A DNA stretch of 64,000 nucleotides from Owenia fusiformis (GCA_903813345.2 CAIIXF020000001.1:54021885-54085884), one strand, 5' to 3'. Numbered from the stretch's first letter, positions 39,501 to 50,019 are shown. Notes: generated by a model not told the origin, from the sequence alone. A program made the numbers and translations.

Positions 39501-42500
39501 CTCCATAAATGGAGACACAGGATTCGCAAAGAAATCATTCGACTCTATTAATGGAGATGCGGGATTTGTTAAGAAATCATTTGACTCTATAAATGGAGAC
39601 GCAGGATTTGTTAAAAAGTCTTTTGATTCCATAAATGGTGATGCGGGGTTTGCAAAAAAATCGTTCGATTCTATAAATGGAGACACAGGATTCGCAAAGA
39701 AATCATTCGACTCTATTAATGGAGATGCGGGATTTGTTAAGAAATCATTTGACTCTATAAATGGAGAAGCAGGATTTGTGAAGAAAGCTGTTGGTAACTT
39801 TTTGAGAGGGCATCCCGGGTTCGCTGATGGTAAACCTAAAAGGCATTTTGATTCGATCGACAGCTTTTCGTCTTTTGTCAAAAAACTGGCAGGGAAGCAC
39901 AGATATAAAAGGTCACTTGACTCCATTTCTTACCATGGTGATTTTGGTAGTCGATTTGCGAAACGTAACTTCCTTCCGTTATACAACATGGAGAGAAGAA
40001 ACCCATTTGAAGAGGGCTACTACTATCATAATAATCGTCCAGTGTTTTTCAAACGGTTTGATTCCAACAGTCGCGGAAATGGAGTGTCTGGTTATGCTAA
40101 AAGACATTTTGATTCTATTAACGGACCATCAGGCTTCGCCAAGAAATCATTTGACTCAATAGATGGCATGTCGGGACTTGTGAAGAAGTCGTTTGATTCA
40201 ATTGACGGAATTTCGGGATTCTCCAAGAAATCGTTTGATTCCATATCCGGTAATGCACTGGCTGGGTTTGCTAAGCGATATTTTGATTCCATTGATGGCA
40301 CTGGGATGTCACGTCTAACTAAACGGTCGCTTGATAAACGCCGACCACTAGACAGAATTGATAGGCCGAATGACTGGCGGATGATTCTGTCACCCCAGTT
40401 AAAAGAAAACAGCAGAGGTAATACTTTTAAATCACATTATCTTCAAATGACGGTGCTCTAATTTTATAATTGCGTTGCATTAATCCACATGTTTGATCGA
40501 AATTAATTTAAAGTTTATTCCATCTCTACGAACCCTCAAACGTTACGTTCCATAAAAGCATAAAGAAAATGAGAATCAAAACAGAAACGTTGGCCTTACG
40601 TCTACAATTTTCATTTGAAGAAAGGAGATACAATACCATGCAAGTCATTGTGACCTACTTAGACAAAATGTAGGTCAAATGAACCTTTGGTCTAATTTAA
40701 ATGACAAATTCTTGACTATTTATTAACTCTCACCAAAAATATCTTGACAATGATATACGGAGCAATTTGGGACTAGGATAAACTGATTTTATGAATGTTT
40801 GAAGTAAATGTAAAAAATATTTTAAATCCTCATTATGGACGCAAAACCGTTGCACGGTGACCTTTGAGCATTTGCGCATCTATAAGGGTCAAGGATTGTT
40901 TCCTTATATGTGTTTCTTATGTGTGTTTGCTCTGTTACGTGTTGCAGTTAAAAGAGACCAAGCAGCCGTCCTAAAAAAGAACTAATGGTACTTGTATGAC
41001 CTACATTATATGTACTTGTATGACTTATTATATGTACGTGTGTTTTAGAAAGTGTATAGAACGTTTCTATGACTCCAACCATGTTGTTAGCAGTTTATTA
41101 ACACGATGTATATCTTCTTTTTAGATATAAGAAAAATGGTTTCATTTCTTTTTGTTTCAAATGTGTTTGTTTTTTTGTTTGTATATTGTTTGTAAGCGTG
41201 TCATGTGTTTATATATTTGTTCGTTTCTATATATTTGTTTACCAGTTCGTATTGTACAACCGCCACTACGCTAAGAGTTAGCACAGAGCACCAAACAGGC
41301 ACTGTAGTACTAGTACACCCCCTCAATAAGTTACTAAATGGTAATTCACTATTCTGACTACATGTTAACCCGTTTATTTCGTATGTACTTAATTAAACCT
41401 GCTAAAGAGTACTAAAGCAGAAAACAATAACTGGCGTTTGTTCAGATATTTTCTAAACTTATTGAGGGGGTGTATATGGCTTGGTGTATATTTGTGTTTA
41501 TTCTGTGTTAAAGTCATTGTGTAGTTTCTGTGTAAAGTATTTACTCAAAAGTTACACCCCCTAAGAATGAATATTTGTATTCTCCAATTGTAAAAGTTCA
41601 CCTTTCATTCTTCCATCTGGAAAAGGGGATAACGGTGAAAAACTGGAAAATGGACGACTCGTTAAAACGACTAAAATTTCAGAATCGTATAAATTCAGCT
41701 GTACCTCACTACTTGAAATCCAAATATAGGTAACTGTTATGCGATAATAATAATCTGAAGATACACCCTATGCAGACAGAGCCTGTGGGAAATATTGGGT
41801 GCGGAGCAAATGAGCGGAGGGTGCGGAGCTAACGGTCAATTTTGAATTTAAATTTGGGATATTTCTGAAACTAAGCCGTTTTGGGACTTCAAATATACCA
41901 AGATATGTGTATTTGACACCAAATATCAATATAATTGTGAAAATAGTAGCGCAATTCATTCTATAGCGACGCAGTGTGCCTTAAACCTTTCCCAGACCTA
42001 TATATTTTGAAATTATCCTTTTAATACTGAGTCCCCAGCATTCATAAAAAATGGTGTTCAAGGTACACTATCTATACAAATTATTTTTGCATCTTGGAAG
42101 CCAGGCAGTATCTGTGTGATTTTATAAAAATTCGGAACTTTTTTCAGATATGAGCCCCCTCTAATTATTGGGTGCGGAGGAGCTCCATAAACGTACCTCC
42201 GCACCCAATATTTAGAGGGGGCTCATATCTGAAGAACATTTCCGAATTTTTATAAAATCACACAGATACTGCCTGGCTTCCAAGATGCAAAAATAATTTG
42301 CATGGGTAGTGTATCTTGAACACCATTTTTTATGAATGCTGGGGACGCAGTATTAAAAGGATAGTCTCAAAATATATAGGTCTGGGAAATGTTTAAGGCA
42401 TACTGCGTCGCTATAAAATGAATTGCACTACTATTTTCACAATTTTATTGATAATTGGTGTCAAATACACATATCTTGGTATATTTGAAGTCCCAAAACG

Positions 42501-43336
42501 GCTTAGTTTCAGAAATATCCCAAATTTAAATTCAAAAATGACCGTTAGCTCCGCACCCTCCGCTCATTTGCGCCGCACCCAATATTTCCCACAGGCTCTG
42601 TCTGCATAGGGTGAGATAGGATGGTTAGGAATATTGTCATGAAAGTAGCTGTCACATTACGGCCGTGTTGGGTCACCGTTCGTCACCGTGTGAATAATTT
42701 TGGGTATTCATTCTAAAATTGATAAATCAATTTTTGTTTTTTGGTGTGAGGGAGGTATCTTGCTGTAAGACGTTGTTTTGCCCACAGTGCCATGCCATGC
42801 GACGCCCTCTGCCCCTGATTATTCACACGGTGGCGAACGGTGAGCCCACATGGCTAGCGTGACAGCTCCATGAAGGCAACATGGAAATGTTTTTATCATT
42901 AAACAAATACCAAAAAGAAGCCAAATAAAGTGTTTCAAACTTTCCACGTGACTATCAAAAAGTCTCAGGAGCAATGGAATTCTGCGTCATTGTAATTATC
43001 CTTTCTAAATATTGTATTCTATAATCTGGAACGTTGCTAAGGGAACTCTCCTGGCAAAGCCATTGTTTTATTGACCAGGTTGCTAACCAATTATCTATAA
43101 CCCAGGCCAAGTAAAAATATGTGAAAAGGAGTATTCCTTTAAGACTAGTTGCCATTTAGATAAAAACAGCGCACTGCACGATTCGATCCAAGTCAATTCG
43201 ACAATAGCACGTCGGTCGCTCGAAAATTAAAAATATGTTTTTCATTTTTGCAGGGATGTGCCTTAAGTCCAAGAAGTACTGTTCGTTACTTTCTCAAATG
43301 CTACTCACAACAGGTGTCGCCACATTCAGAGGGTAA
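27092..43336 (+). CDS. Pedal-peptide-type neuropeptide precursor
   Basis: Secreted prohormone cleaved at dibasic KR/KK sites into many short peptides; family relatives act as neuromuscular modulators. Exon 27092-27163 (splice acceptor before 27003, so 89 nt of 5' UTR) encodes a signal peptide, hydrophobic residues 4-16 (FVVLACVLLAVTI), likely cut near residue 18. It joins in phase 0 to 38560-40417 (acceptor TTTTTCAG). Order: linker ending RKR; NFDSIDGSSSFA; 27 tandem SFDSING-type 12-mers; an AVGNF spacer; HFDSIDSFSSFV; SLDSISYHGDFGSRFA; a FFKR-ended spacer; FDSNSRGNGVSGYA; HFDSINGPSGFA; SFDSIDGMSGLV; SFDSIDGISGFS; SFDSISGNALAGFA; YFDSIDGTGMSRLT. The proposed last exon (43254-43336) gives 670 residues; if the 40417 donor is unused, the frame ends at 40461, giving 657. 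Family assignment rests on the FDSI core and GFA ending. Confidence 0.85.
30359..30431. repeat. 73-bp hairpin palindrome
   Basis: A 35-bp stem with a single mismatch (CATCAGACTTTTGACG..., inverted at 30397-30431) around a 3-base AAA loop. The loop is too tight for a typical microRNA precursor, so a recent DNA inversion-duplication or very small foldback element is likelier. Confidence 0.85.
30942..35447. mobile_element. Foldback element family D, 4.5 kb, nested in family A
   Basis: Ends AGTCTGGGAGCAAA and inverted TTTGCTCCCATACT, flanked by the exact 5-bp duplication ATCTT (30937-30941, 35448-35452). The intact family A copy has the unoccupied site GCATCTTGGAAGCC. Arms of roughly 1 kb (to about 31985; from about 34420) contain two tandem 165-170-bp repeats each and poly-G/poly-C runs (31865-31879 and 34524-34550). 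The core holds a GGCCCC minisatellite and a 142-codon minus-strand frame (33979-34407) with no recognised family. No transposase seen. Confidence 0.85.
32240..33625. repeat. GGCCCC-rich minisatellite in the core of family D
   Basis: Degenerate units of about 27-35 bp based on AGTGGCCCCCAAAAGCATCC, about 1.4 kb in all. The open frames crossing it on both strands simply translate the repeat. Confidence 0.9.
36461..36546. repeat. (AG)n microsatellite
   Basis: 43 uninterrupted AG dinucleotides. It produces spurious SLSLSL frames on the opposite strand. Confidence 0.98.
37335..38260. mobile_element. Foldback element family B, copy 1
   Basis: 926-bp palindrome with arms of about 450 bp, ends CACCCTTGGTATACGCAGCT and inverse. 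Exact 5-bp target duplication CGTTC at 37330-37334 and 38261-38265. Arms contain GACCGGTACGGGT twice near each end and CGAACCGGTCCGTCTTCTCG near the centre. No coding capacity. A diverged, shortened copy is at 60214-60815. Confidence 0.92.
38653..39786 (+). repeat. 27 x 42-bp coding tandem array
   Basis: Exactly 27 units of 42 bp, each SFDSING(D/N/E)(A/T/S)GF(A/V) plus KK or KR. Only positions 8, 9 and 12 of the peptide vary. KR occurs after just two units; the rest use KK. Silent differences reveal duplicated blocks: a diagnostic GTGATGCGGGGTTTGC monomer recurs 294 bp (7 units) and then 252 bp (6 units) apart, near 39061, 39355 and 39607. The last block is two units shorter. Because the unit is a multiple of three, a long antisense frame exists by chance. 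Confidence 0.95.
41316..41472. mobile_element. Small MITE with CACCCCCTCAATAAGTT ends
   Basis: 157 bp with perfect 17-bp inverted ends, flanked by TA on both sides, which suits a Tc1/mariner-type origin. A partial copy of the same end (GTTACACCCCCT) is at about 41550. Confidence 0.6.
41764..42613. mobile_element. Foldback element family A, copy 2, intact
   Basis: 850-bp near-perfect palindrome with arms of about 410 bp and a small centre at about 42175-42205 (GGTGCGGAGGAGCTCC...). The ends CACCCTATGCAGACAGAGCC are flanked by the exact 5-bp direct duplication AGATA (41759-41763, 42614-42618). It serves as the unoccupied reference for the nested insertion in copy 1. Confidence 0.93.
42647..42867. 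mobile_element. MITE with imperfect inverted ends AGCTGTCAC
   Basis: Inverted ends of about 50 bp share AGCTGTCAC and CACCGTTCG(T/C)CACCG and TGTGAATAAT. Flanks CATGAAAG (left) and CATGAAGG (right) suggest an 8-bp target duplication with one change, which would fit the hAT superfamily; this assignment is tentative. Confidence 0.5.
43254..43336 (+). CDS. Candidate terminal coding exon of the neuropeptide precursor
   Basis: Acceptor TTTTTGCAG at 43253. Joined in phase 1 to the donor AGAG|GTAATA after 40417, it encodes GMCLKSKKYCSLLSQ and a further dozen residues, then a stop at 43334-43336. A polyadenylation signal AATAAA follows 300 bases later. Both splice sites and the reading phase agree, but the tail has no family resemblance that I recognise. 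The read-through stop at 40461 remains an alternative. Confidence 0.35.
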
Positions 43337-43635
43337 CCATAGGCAATTGTTGGAACGGTACTAATTGAATGGTATTTAATCAAAATCAAAATTATACAGA
43401 CTATCAAATCGATGCATATATATTTGTTTATTCATTCCACATTCATGAAGCCCAACACCAGAACAAAAACAACCACAGGGCAACGTGTACAGTACGTTTA
43501 AAAAGTTGAGATACGATTCCACTGGAAGATCTTGTTTTGGAACTCAAACATTTGTTCTTCGTCCTTTTAGTATCTACATCGTTGCTCAGAATCATTGAAT
43601 TCTTCTTTTCTCAATTATTGACATACTAGTATTTT

Positions 43636-43641
43636 AATAAA
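43636..43641 (+). terminator. Candidate poly(A) signal of the neuropeptide gene
   Basis: AATAAA, 300 bases past the stop in the candidate last exon. It supports, but does not prove, that exon. Confidence 0.35.
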
Positions 43642-44646
43642 TCGAAATGCGTTCAGATGTTTTTCAATGACAACATTGAAATTTATGTCCGACTCCATTA
43701 AATGTCCTAAAATACACTTCTCTTTTTGTTTGTTCAAGATCTATAGAAATAAAAGTGAAACCTTGTGGAACATTCTAAAGAAAAGAGGGATTATCTTCGT
43801 GTCCTGCCGAATTTTCCCTGTGATATTTGAGCAACGGTGTATCTATAAAAAGCATATATTTTTTTGAGAAATAAAACTTCATGCAGAAGAACAGTTCTTT
43901 GAATTGTTTCTATTTTTACATCTGGAGTTCATGCTGGATTGTGATTGATTGTATATTACCTCTTGATCTGAATAAAATTAAAGTTATTATCGTGAATTTT
44001 GTTCTGATATGTTTCATTGCACTTAACTCTCAGTCACATTTGCTCAACGTTGGCGCATGTGGGCCGTAGCCTCACAAAATCGATATAGAAAATCGACATC
44101 GCACTGCTTATCCCTATATTTTATGCTGCTGCACACATTTCTCTCGATTTTGGAAAGCTACGGCCGCCGTGCGGTTGTCGTAGATCAAGTGTGATTGAGG
44201 CTGTATGCACCCCTTTAAAGCCCCAATATAGATTTAAACTACTTTGGCTTATATTGTAGTCTTCCCCAATGTGTGATATGTGAAACTTTTTTTTAATTTC
44301 AAAGAGCGATTTTTAGGGAATTTATTTAAAACTAACTTTTAAAGGCCACACGTGTTTTCCAACAACAGAATTCACATCGATGGTTAGCATTCCTCCTCAC
44401 GTGTTTTTTGCCGAAAAGTTAAGAAAATTGATTCATAAAAAAGCCAGAAATGAACTCATCAATTCATGAAAATGGTTCAGAGAAAAATGCATTTCAAAAT
44501 CTTAGTTCTCGTAGAAACCAATGGAACAATCATATTTAAAACACAATATAATTTTTCCTTTTAACCTGGTTAGACGATCAACTTTGGTTTAGGTTTATTT
44601 TGAAGTAGAAAATATTTTTCTCGAAAAGTTTTTGCCACCTGAGTGA
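43642..44646. other. Intergenic, no feature recognised
   Basis: AT-rich. Two 62-66 codon frames (43667, 43881) show no splice or family support. Confidence 0.5.
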
Positions 44647-45367
44647 CACGGGTTGTCATCGAAAAATTTGTCCAGCTTGATGGAGCATGCTATTTCTTTC
44701 ATAGACACTAAGAAAACTTCACAAATTATTTTTTTTAACTCATATGTTTCATTAATATACCAACGAGAATTAGCTACTCCATGCAATGAGTATATCATTT
44801 ACGGATAACCTACACTTCTGTTTGAAGTCTAACAACGCTAAGAGTAAAAGCTATTGAAAACGGCGCCGGAGTATCATACTCCAAAATGTACCATTTCTTG
44901 TTTTTACTTTTTAATGACACGATAAAGTTACATGATAATATTCATTATATATTTGCAGCTTAAATCTGAAATTAATTTTAATTTTTTTTATGAAAAATAA
45001 TGTTTAATTTTTTTGTCCAGCTTGATGGAGCGCAGTTTCAAATGTGAAATACAAAACTGCAAAAAATTAAACAGTCTTTTTGATAAAAAATTATAAAGAC
45101 CCAATGCATCTAGATCTTACCTTCAGAGTTATGCTGAAAATAGATATTACCATGTCATATCGTACCATTTAAAAGAAATGATACATTTTAGATTATGATA
45201 CTCTGACGCCGTTTCAATAGGTTATCTGCAAATGACAGTAGAGTAGTTCATTTCCTTTGGAATAACGAAACGTATGAGTTAAAAAAAAATTGTGAAGTTT
45301 TCTTAGTGTTTTTATGAAAAATAGCATGCTCCTTCAAGCTGGACAAATTTCTCGATGTCAACCCGTG
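44647..45367. mobile_element. Foldback element family E
   Basis: 721 bp, ends CACGGGTTGTCATCGA and inverted TCGATGTCAACCCGTG. The next arm segments AAATTTGTCCAGCTTGA and GGAGCATGCTATTT are mirrored. Exact 5-bp target duplication AGTGA at 44642-44646 and 45368-45372. Arms of about 350 bp, no coding capacity. Confidence 0.9.
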
Positions 45368-45957
45368 AGTGATGCCACGATGATGTCAGTTAGGTTGCAA
45401 AATATTTCTTATATGCTAAAACTTTAAAGTGGCACATTCGATATGATATTTTATCATTAGAACAGTACACATGTTAACCGCGCATGTCAATTTACCTGAG
45501 ATAATGCAAATTCAAAATTTTTGAGTTGTACCTTACCGTTACCCTGCATTTTACCGTATACTACAATCTGAGTTTTTGTTGGCTTAACTATGAAATTCTC
45601 TGTCAAGTTCACTGTCTAGGATGTTATTATAGACATTTACATATAGAAATATCAAGAAACTAGACCAGATCTTTCTGAACGACACCAGTTATGTTTGCTC
45701 CGATATGGAGAACTGAATTCAACAATGTTTTTCTCTTAAATCAATCACTGAAAACATTCTGTAAAAAATTATGGTATTTTATGTAATGTTGACTGATTGA
45801 CAACAATTTAATGCGAAAATTATTTAGAAATATTTTATATAACTGTTTTTGTTAACATTTTTTGTTTTTTAGTGCAATTGTTTTTGCTCCTTTCTACCAA
45901 TTCTTGAGAATGAAATAAAACGTCTTTCCGAACCTTTTTGGAACAAAATAGCATATA

Positions 45958-46163
45958 CAACATGTTTTTAGACCTCTCAATATGAAAGCTATACAAAGGA
46001 ACTTTTGGTTGATTTTAAAAAAGTATTTAAAAAATTAAAACAAAATCCCCCCAAAATAGATAAAAATCAAGAAAAACCTTTTATTTCATTAACAAAATAC
46101 TTTTTTAAAATCAACCAAAATTTCCTTTGTACAATTACAATATTGAGAGAACTTAACATGTTG
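45958..46163. mobile_element. Small palindromic element, CAACATG ends
   Basis: Inverted arms of about 70 bp (CAACATGTTTTTAGACC..., TTTTGGTTGATTTTAAAAAA) around a short A-rich centre. No clear target duplication. Looks like a degraded foldback element. Confidence 0.65.
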
Positions 46164-46473
46164 TGTTTATGTCGTTTCGTTCCAATGAGGTTTCATTTCA
46201 CTCTGGAAACATGATACCAAGAAGTTCAAGAACAAAACAGGTGTTTGATGTGTTCTTTAAAACAATATAGATGAAAGTATGTATATCTATTTCAAATTAT
46301 ATTGTTACCATTCAAAAGATGGCCATTAAATTGACAATTTGTAAGATTTTCAGAAATTTTTGATGACTGGTTTAAGAGAAACGTGTGTTCAAAAAGTTCG
46401 CCATATCGATACCCATTCTTTGGTCACCCTCTTGTTGTACCTTACCCCGCGCGTTCAACTGTCACGCTTAATT

Positions 46474-46984
46474 CACTGGTGATCAGCTCGATAAGGCTAC
46501 GCTGGTTACCGAAACGGTTCGTTACGGTTACAAAATGTCGGAACGTCGAAGATTCGATTATTCAGGAGTCGTAGGCAGAATCCCCACGACATCTTTTCTC
46601 ACAAACGTATAGCAGTATCATATGTTTTAGAAAATGTAAATGATTTCGAAAAAATAGCTCAGAGAATCGTCGATTTAATTCCTCACACTTAAGTTACATA
46701 AACGGTGGGGCTCAGAAAGTGAGATCTTAACTGTTTTTCGAAATACCGTTTATGTAACTTAAGTGACGAATTAAATCGACGATTCCGGCCGTATCTTCTG
46801 AACTATTTGTTCGCAAATGTGTATATTTTCTTAAACATATGATACTGATACACTTTTGTGATAAAAATGTCGTTGGAATTCTGCCTACAACGTGTGAAAT
46901 AAGCGAAAAAGAAAAATCGTACCTTCGACGTTCCGACATTTTGTTACCGAAACGGTTCCAGCGTAATCGAGTGGATCACCAGTG
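46474..46984. mobile_element. Foldback element family C, copy 1
   Basis: 511 bp, ends CACTGGTGATC and inverse, arms about 250 bp containing GTTACCGAAACGGTTC and AAAATGTCGGAACGTCGAAG mirrored on the right. Exact 5-bp target duplication TAATT at 46469-46473 and 46985-46989. A second, right-truncated copy is at 61212. Confidence 0.9.
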
Positions 46985-47589
46985 TAATTAGTGGTACACA
47001 CCCTGTGGAAATACCGGGTAGGTATGATATAGAGAATAATTTCAGACAGTCTTATCTCTGACCAGGACTATAATCTGACTTATCCAACATGTTTTGATTG
47101 AAATGCTGTTTTATTCGTAGTGAAGTTATCGCCGGGGAAAATAAAAATTTCAATTTATAATCACTGCGAAAACCATTGTTCAGAACAAATTTTCAAAAAG
47201 TCGGACTCATTTTTCAAAATAGGACCATTTCTTTTCATTTCGTCATATTAATGTATTAAAAGACCATTTTGTACTAAAGGGGACCAGTATTGAAATACGA
47301 TCAAGCTCGGATCAATGATCCCATGTTAATTTCTCACAGCTGGGCCACTCATGCTATCCATATTGTTTTCACACGGTCTCATTTTGGTCACTTTTTTATG
47401 TTGCGAGCGAACCCCCCATCCCCTGACCAAAAATAGCAATAGGTCTATGGTACATTCTTAAAATTTGTTTTTGTTCTGTACAAATGATTATTGAATATGG
47501 CCTACTTTTCTACTTTTCATCGACCTTGGGCTAAAAGTGGAGAAGTGTTTCATGATTTCAGTGTACATTTTAAAATGAGTTGTAAACCA

Positions 47590-47830
47590 TACAGTTGGGG
47601 ACAAAAATAAATGACAGGTCGATTTTCGATCACCATTTCCTAATTATGGTGATCTGAAAGCCCATAATTTCCAATATTGTCTAGATACATATCCCTTAAA
47701 ATTTGTATATTTTACATTTTGTATAATCTCATCCACTGATTTATGGCCTCTTGTAAATTCTCTTATTTTTAACATGGGAAATCCTCACTTCAGCAAATCC
47801 ACCTGTCATTTATTTATGTCCCCAACTGTA
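47590..47830. mobile_element. Tc1/mariner-type MITE
   Basis: 241 bp bounded by TA. Inverted ends of about 28 bp start CAGTTGGGGACAAAAATAAA, with the inverse at the right end. CAGT after TA is typical of the Tc1 group. Interior non-coding. Sits about 270 bp upstream of the RAB43 start codon. Confidence 0.85.
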
Positions 47831-48097
47831 GATCTATTTTTTAAATGTTAAGGTTCAAATTGTATTCTATTCAAATTATATCACTGTTAAACTATATATC
47901 TGCTTTAAATGGGCTTATTAGCCTTTTGCGGATTATTGATGTATTGTAGATGTAGATGTAGAGGGAAAGGATTTCCCGGGTATTTTTGCGTATACTATTT
48001 CGTTCAGTGTATACTGATCCATTTCCGGATCCGTTTTAAACAAGGAAGTAAAATATTTTAGATCAAGGCATATTTTGGCGTTTTATGGTTCTTTGTC

Positions 48098-50019
48098 ATG
48101 GCTTTCTCCAGTTCTAATGACTCAGATGATAACTTTGACTATTTGTTTAAAATTGTCTTGATTGGTGATGCTGGAGTTGGAAAGACCTGTGTGGTACAAA
48201 GATTTAAATCTGGAACCTATATTGAAAGACACGGTAGCACAATTGGCGTTGACTTCACAATGAAGACACTCATGATTGATGGCAAGAAAATTAAGGTGAG
48301 CCACTTTAGATAACGCATAAGTTTAGCCTAACATGTATATAAATTAATCCCTGAGGTTCAACCTTTCTTGCTCACCATCAACCGCTCAAGCTTCATTCAA
48401 ACACTTCATCTTCAAAAAATTTAGATCCCAGGGATCGTTACATGTACTGTACATTAGTTGGCTATTTGCTTCATTTTAATTTTATGTATGTTTATTTCAT
48501 TTACTAAAACCAGAGGAAATAAAGAATCTACTTCTTATGGCCTAATTGTTATTGGGTTTTCTACATGTAGATCATTGAGCCCTGAGTGTATTCACACAGA
48601 ACTTATATTTGGTAGTATCCGCATCCGGACAAAAAAAGAACACATTGGGAAAAATCAAAATCACATACAAATTCAAAAGTTCACTATGTCTACTCACATG
48701 AATGGTGTTTCAATTTCATGTTTACAGCTTCAAGTGTGGGATACAGCAGGTCAAGAGAGATTCCGTACCATAACACAAAGTTACTACCGTAGTGCCAATG
48801 GCGTTGTTGTTGCGTATGATATCAGTAAAATGGAGTCATTTGATAGTGTATCACGTTGGTTGGAAGATGTGAAAAGATATGCAGGTCCAAATGTAGTGCA
48901 GTTGCTTATTGGTAAGTAGTTACTAGCTTACATGTATGTGCTTCATATATTGCCTCCTGGGAAAGACAAAGTTAGTCTTGCTTCAAGTCTTTGAACCCCC
49001 CTTATCTACTTCACCACTTGTGGGGAGATGTGCATTGGTGGGAGGGGGGGGGTCATGAGGGCTCATAGCTAGACTAAGACCCTCATAAAAATGTGTGGCT
49101 ACATTTCGAATATTTGGGCCTTTTTCTAAAATAGGCCCAACAAAATATTAAAAGAAATCAGGGATCCATATTTCACACTTTTCACCTTCTATTTTATTCC
49201 CAATTCTGCCCTTGGTTCCCTATTCATTGATCGTCAATAGAAATAGTGCCACATCTATTTTTTATATGCTCAATTGTGTCTCTTCTGCAGGAACTAAGAG
49301 AGATTTGGAACACATAAGAGAAGTCCCTCTAAAAACTGCTGAACTATTTGCCATCCACCATGAAATGCTACCTGTAATAGAGACAAGTTCCAAGGATAAT
49401 ACAAATATAGAGCAGGCTTTCATCAAAATTGCCACAGTAAGTCATTTATTTCATAATTTGTATTCTTGTAGAAAAATTGTTTCAGGGAGTGATATTGAAA
49501 CTATAAAATTTATTTATGACTTGAAATTGAAATGTTTAAAGGTTTTCAAACCCTTTTGTGTCGATAATGTAAACAATTATTTCCTTAACATTGAGCTTAC
49601 TAATAACTAAGTTTCAGTAATCTGAACCTATCTGTTAACATTTTTTAATCCCAATGATAATATTTTATTACAGCAATTTATTTTGGAAAAATGTTTGAAC
49701 GCCCATTGTCCATACTTCTCTCAAAGATAATTTAAACTATAATTTACCCCACATTTTTCAGTTTTGATCAGCAAATGTATGAAGTGTTTTTGAAAATTTC
49801 TTATTGTGAACATTCTCAGAATTGTACATTATACATTAATTACATGTACATGTGCTCATTAGGCCTAGACCATACATTATAATGAAAACTTCAATGATTT
49901 TCCAGGAACTTAAAGAGAGGCATGGAGGTGGCTCAGGGCTAACAGAGGACAATTCAAATAAAATATATCTAAATACACATTCCATAGGGCGCAGTTGGGG
50001 AGCCTGCTGTGGAAAATGA
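48098..50019 (+). CDS. RAB43: Rab GTPase, Rab43 (Rab19/43 group)
   Basis: Small GTPase acting as a membrane switch in Golgi/endosomal trafficking. Four GT-AG exons: 48098-48295, 48728-48911, 49291-49436, 49906-50019. Phases are consistent; 213 residues. G1 GDAGVGKT, Switch I with [12 protein letters not shown]3 [11 protein letters not shown] and a Rab-specific [15 protein letters not shown] block are intact. The C-terminus ACCGK carries a CC prenylation pair. The block from [12 protein letters not shown] to SYYRSANG matches Rab43, while the N-terminus (FSSS...NFDYLFKI) recalls Rab19, its closest paralogue. Odd: the nucleotide-specificity motif is TKRD instead of NKxD (exon 2/3 border), and G5 is ETSSK rather than ETSAK. 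The ATG is the first in frame and matches family length. Confidence 0.93.

Larger units (their letters stand above)
40418..43253 (+). other. Stretch between the large peptide exon and the candidate last exon
   Basis: Intronic if the terminal exon is real, otherwise 3' flank. 40462-41310 has no recognisable feature. The rest holds a small MITE, an intact family A foldback element and another MITE. Confidence 0.45.

Noticed and set aside
38653-39786. CRISPR-like regular repeats
   Set aside because: Contiguous coding repeats without spacers in a eukaryotic gene.
38580-39926. 448-codon open frame antisense to the peptide array
   Set aside because: It is a by-product of a 42-bp repeat whose complement happens to lack stops; the sense frame has the signal peptide, cleavage sites and family motif.
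30614-42609. A 63-codon frame open in all four arms of the two family A elements
   Set aside because: The copies differ by only a few bases, so openness is inherited rather than selected; no family resemblance and no start context that stands out.
48458-48727. Upstream in-frame extension of RAB43 exon 2
   Set aside because: It is intron: a clean acceptor (TTTACAG) at 48727 gives the exact Rab sequence in phase with exon 1.
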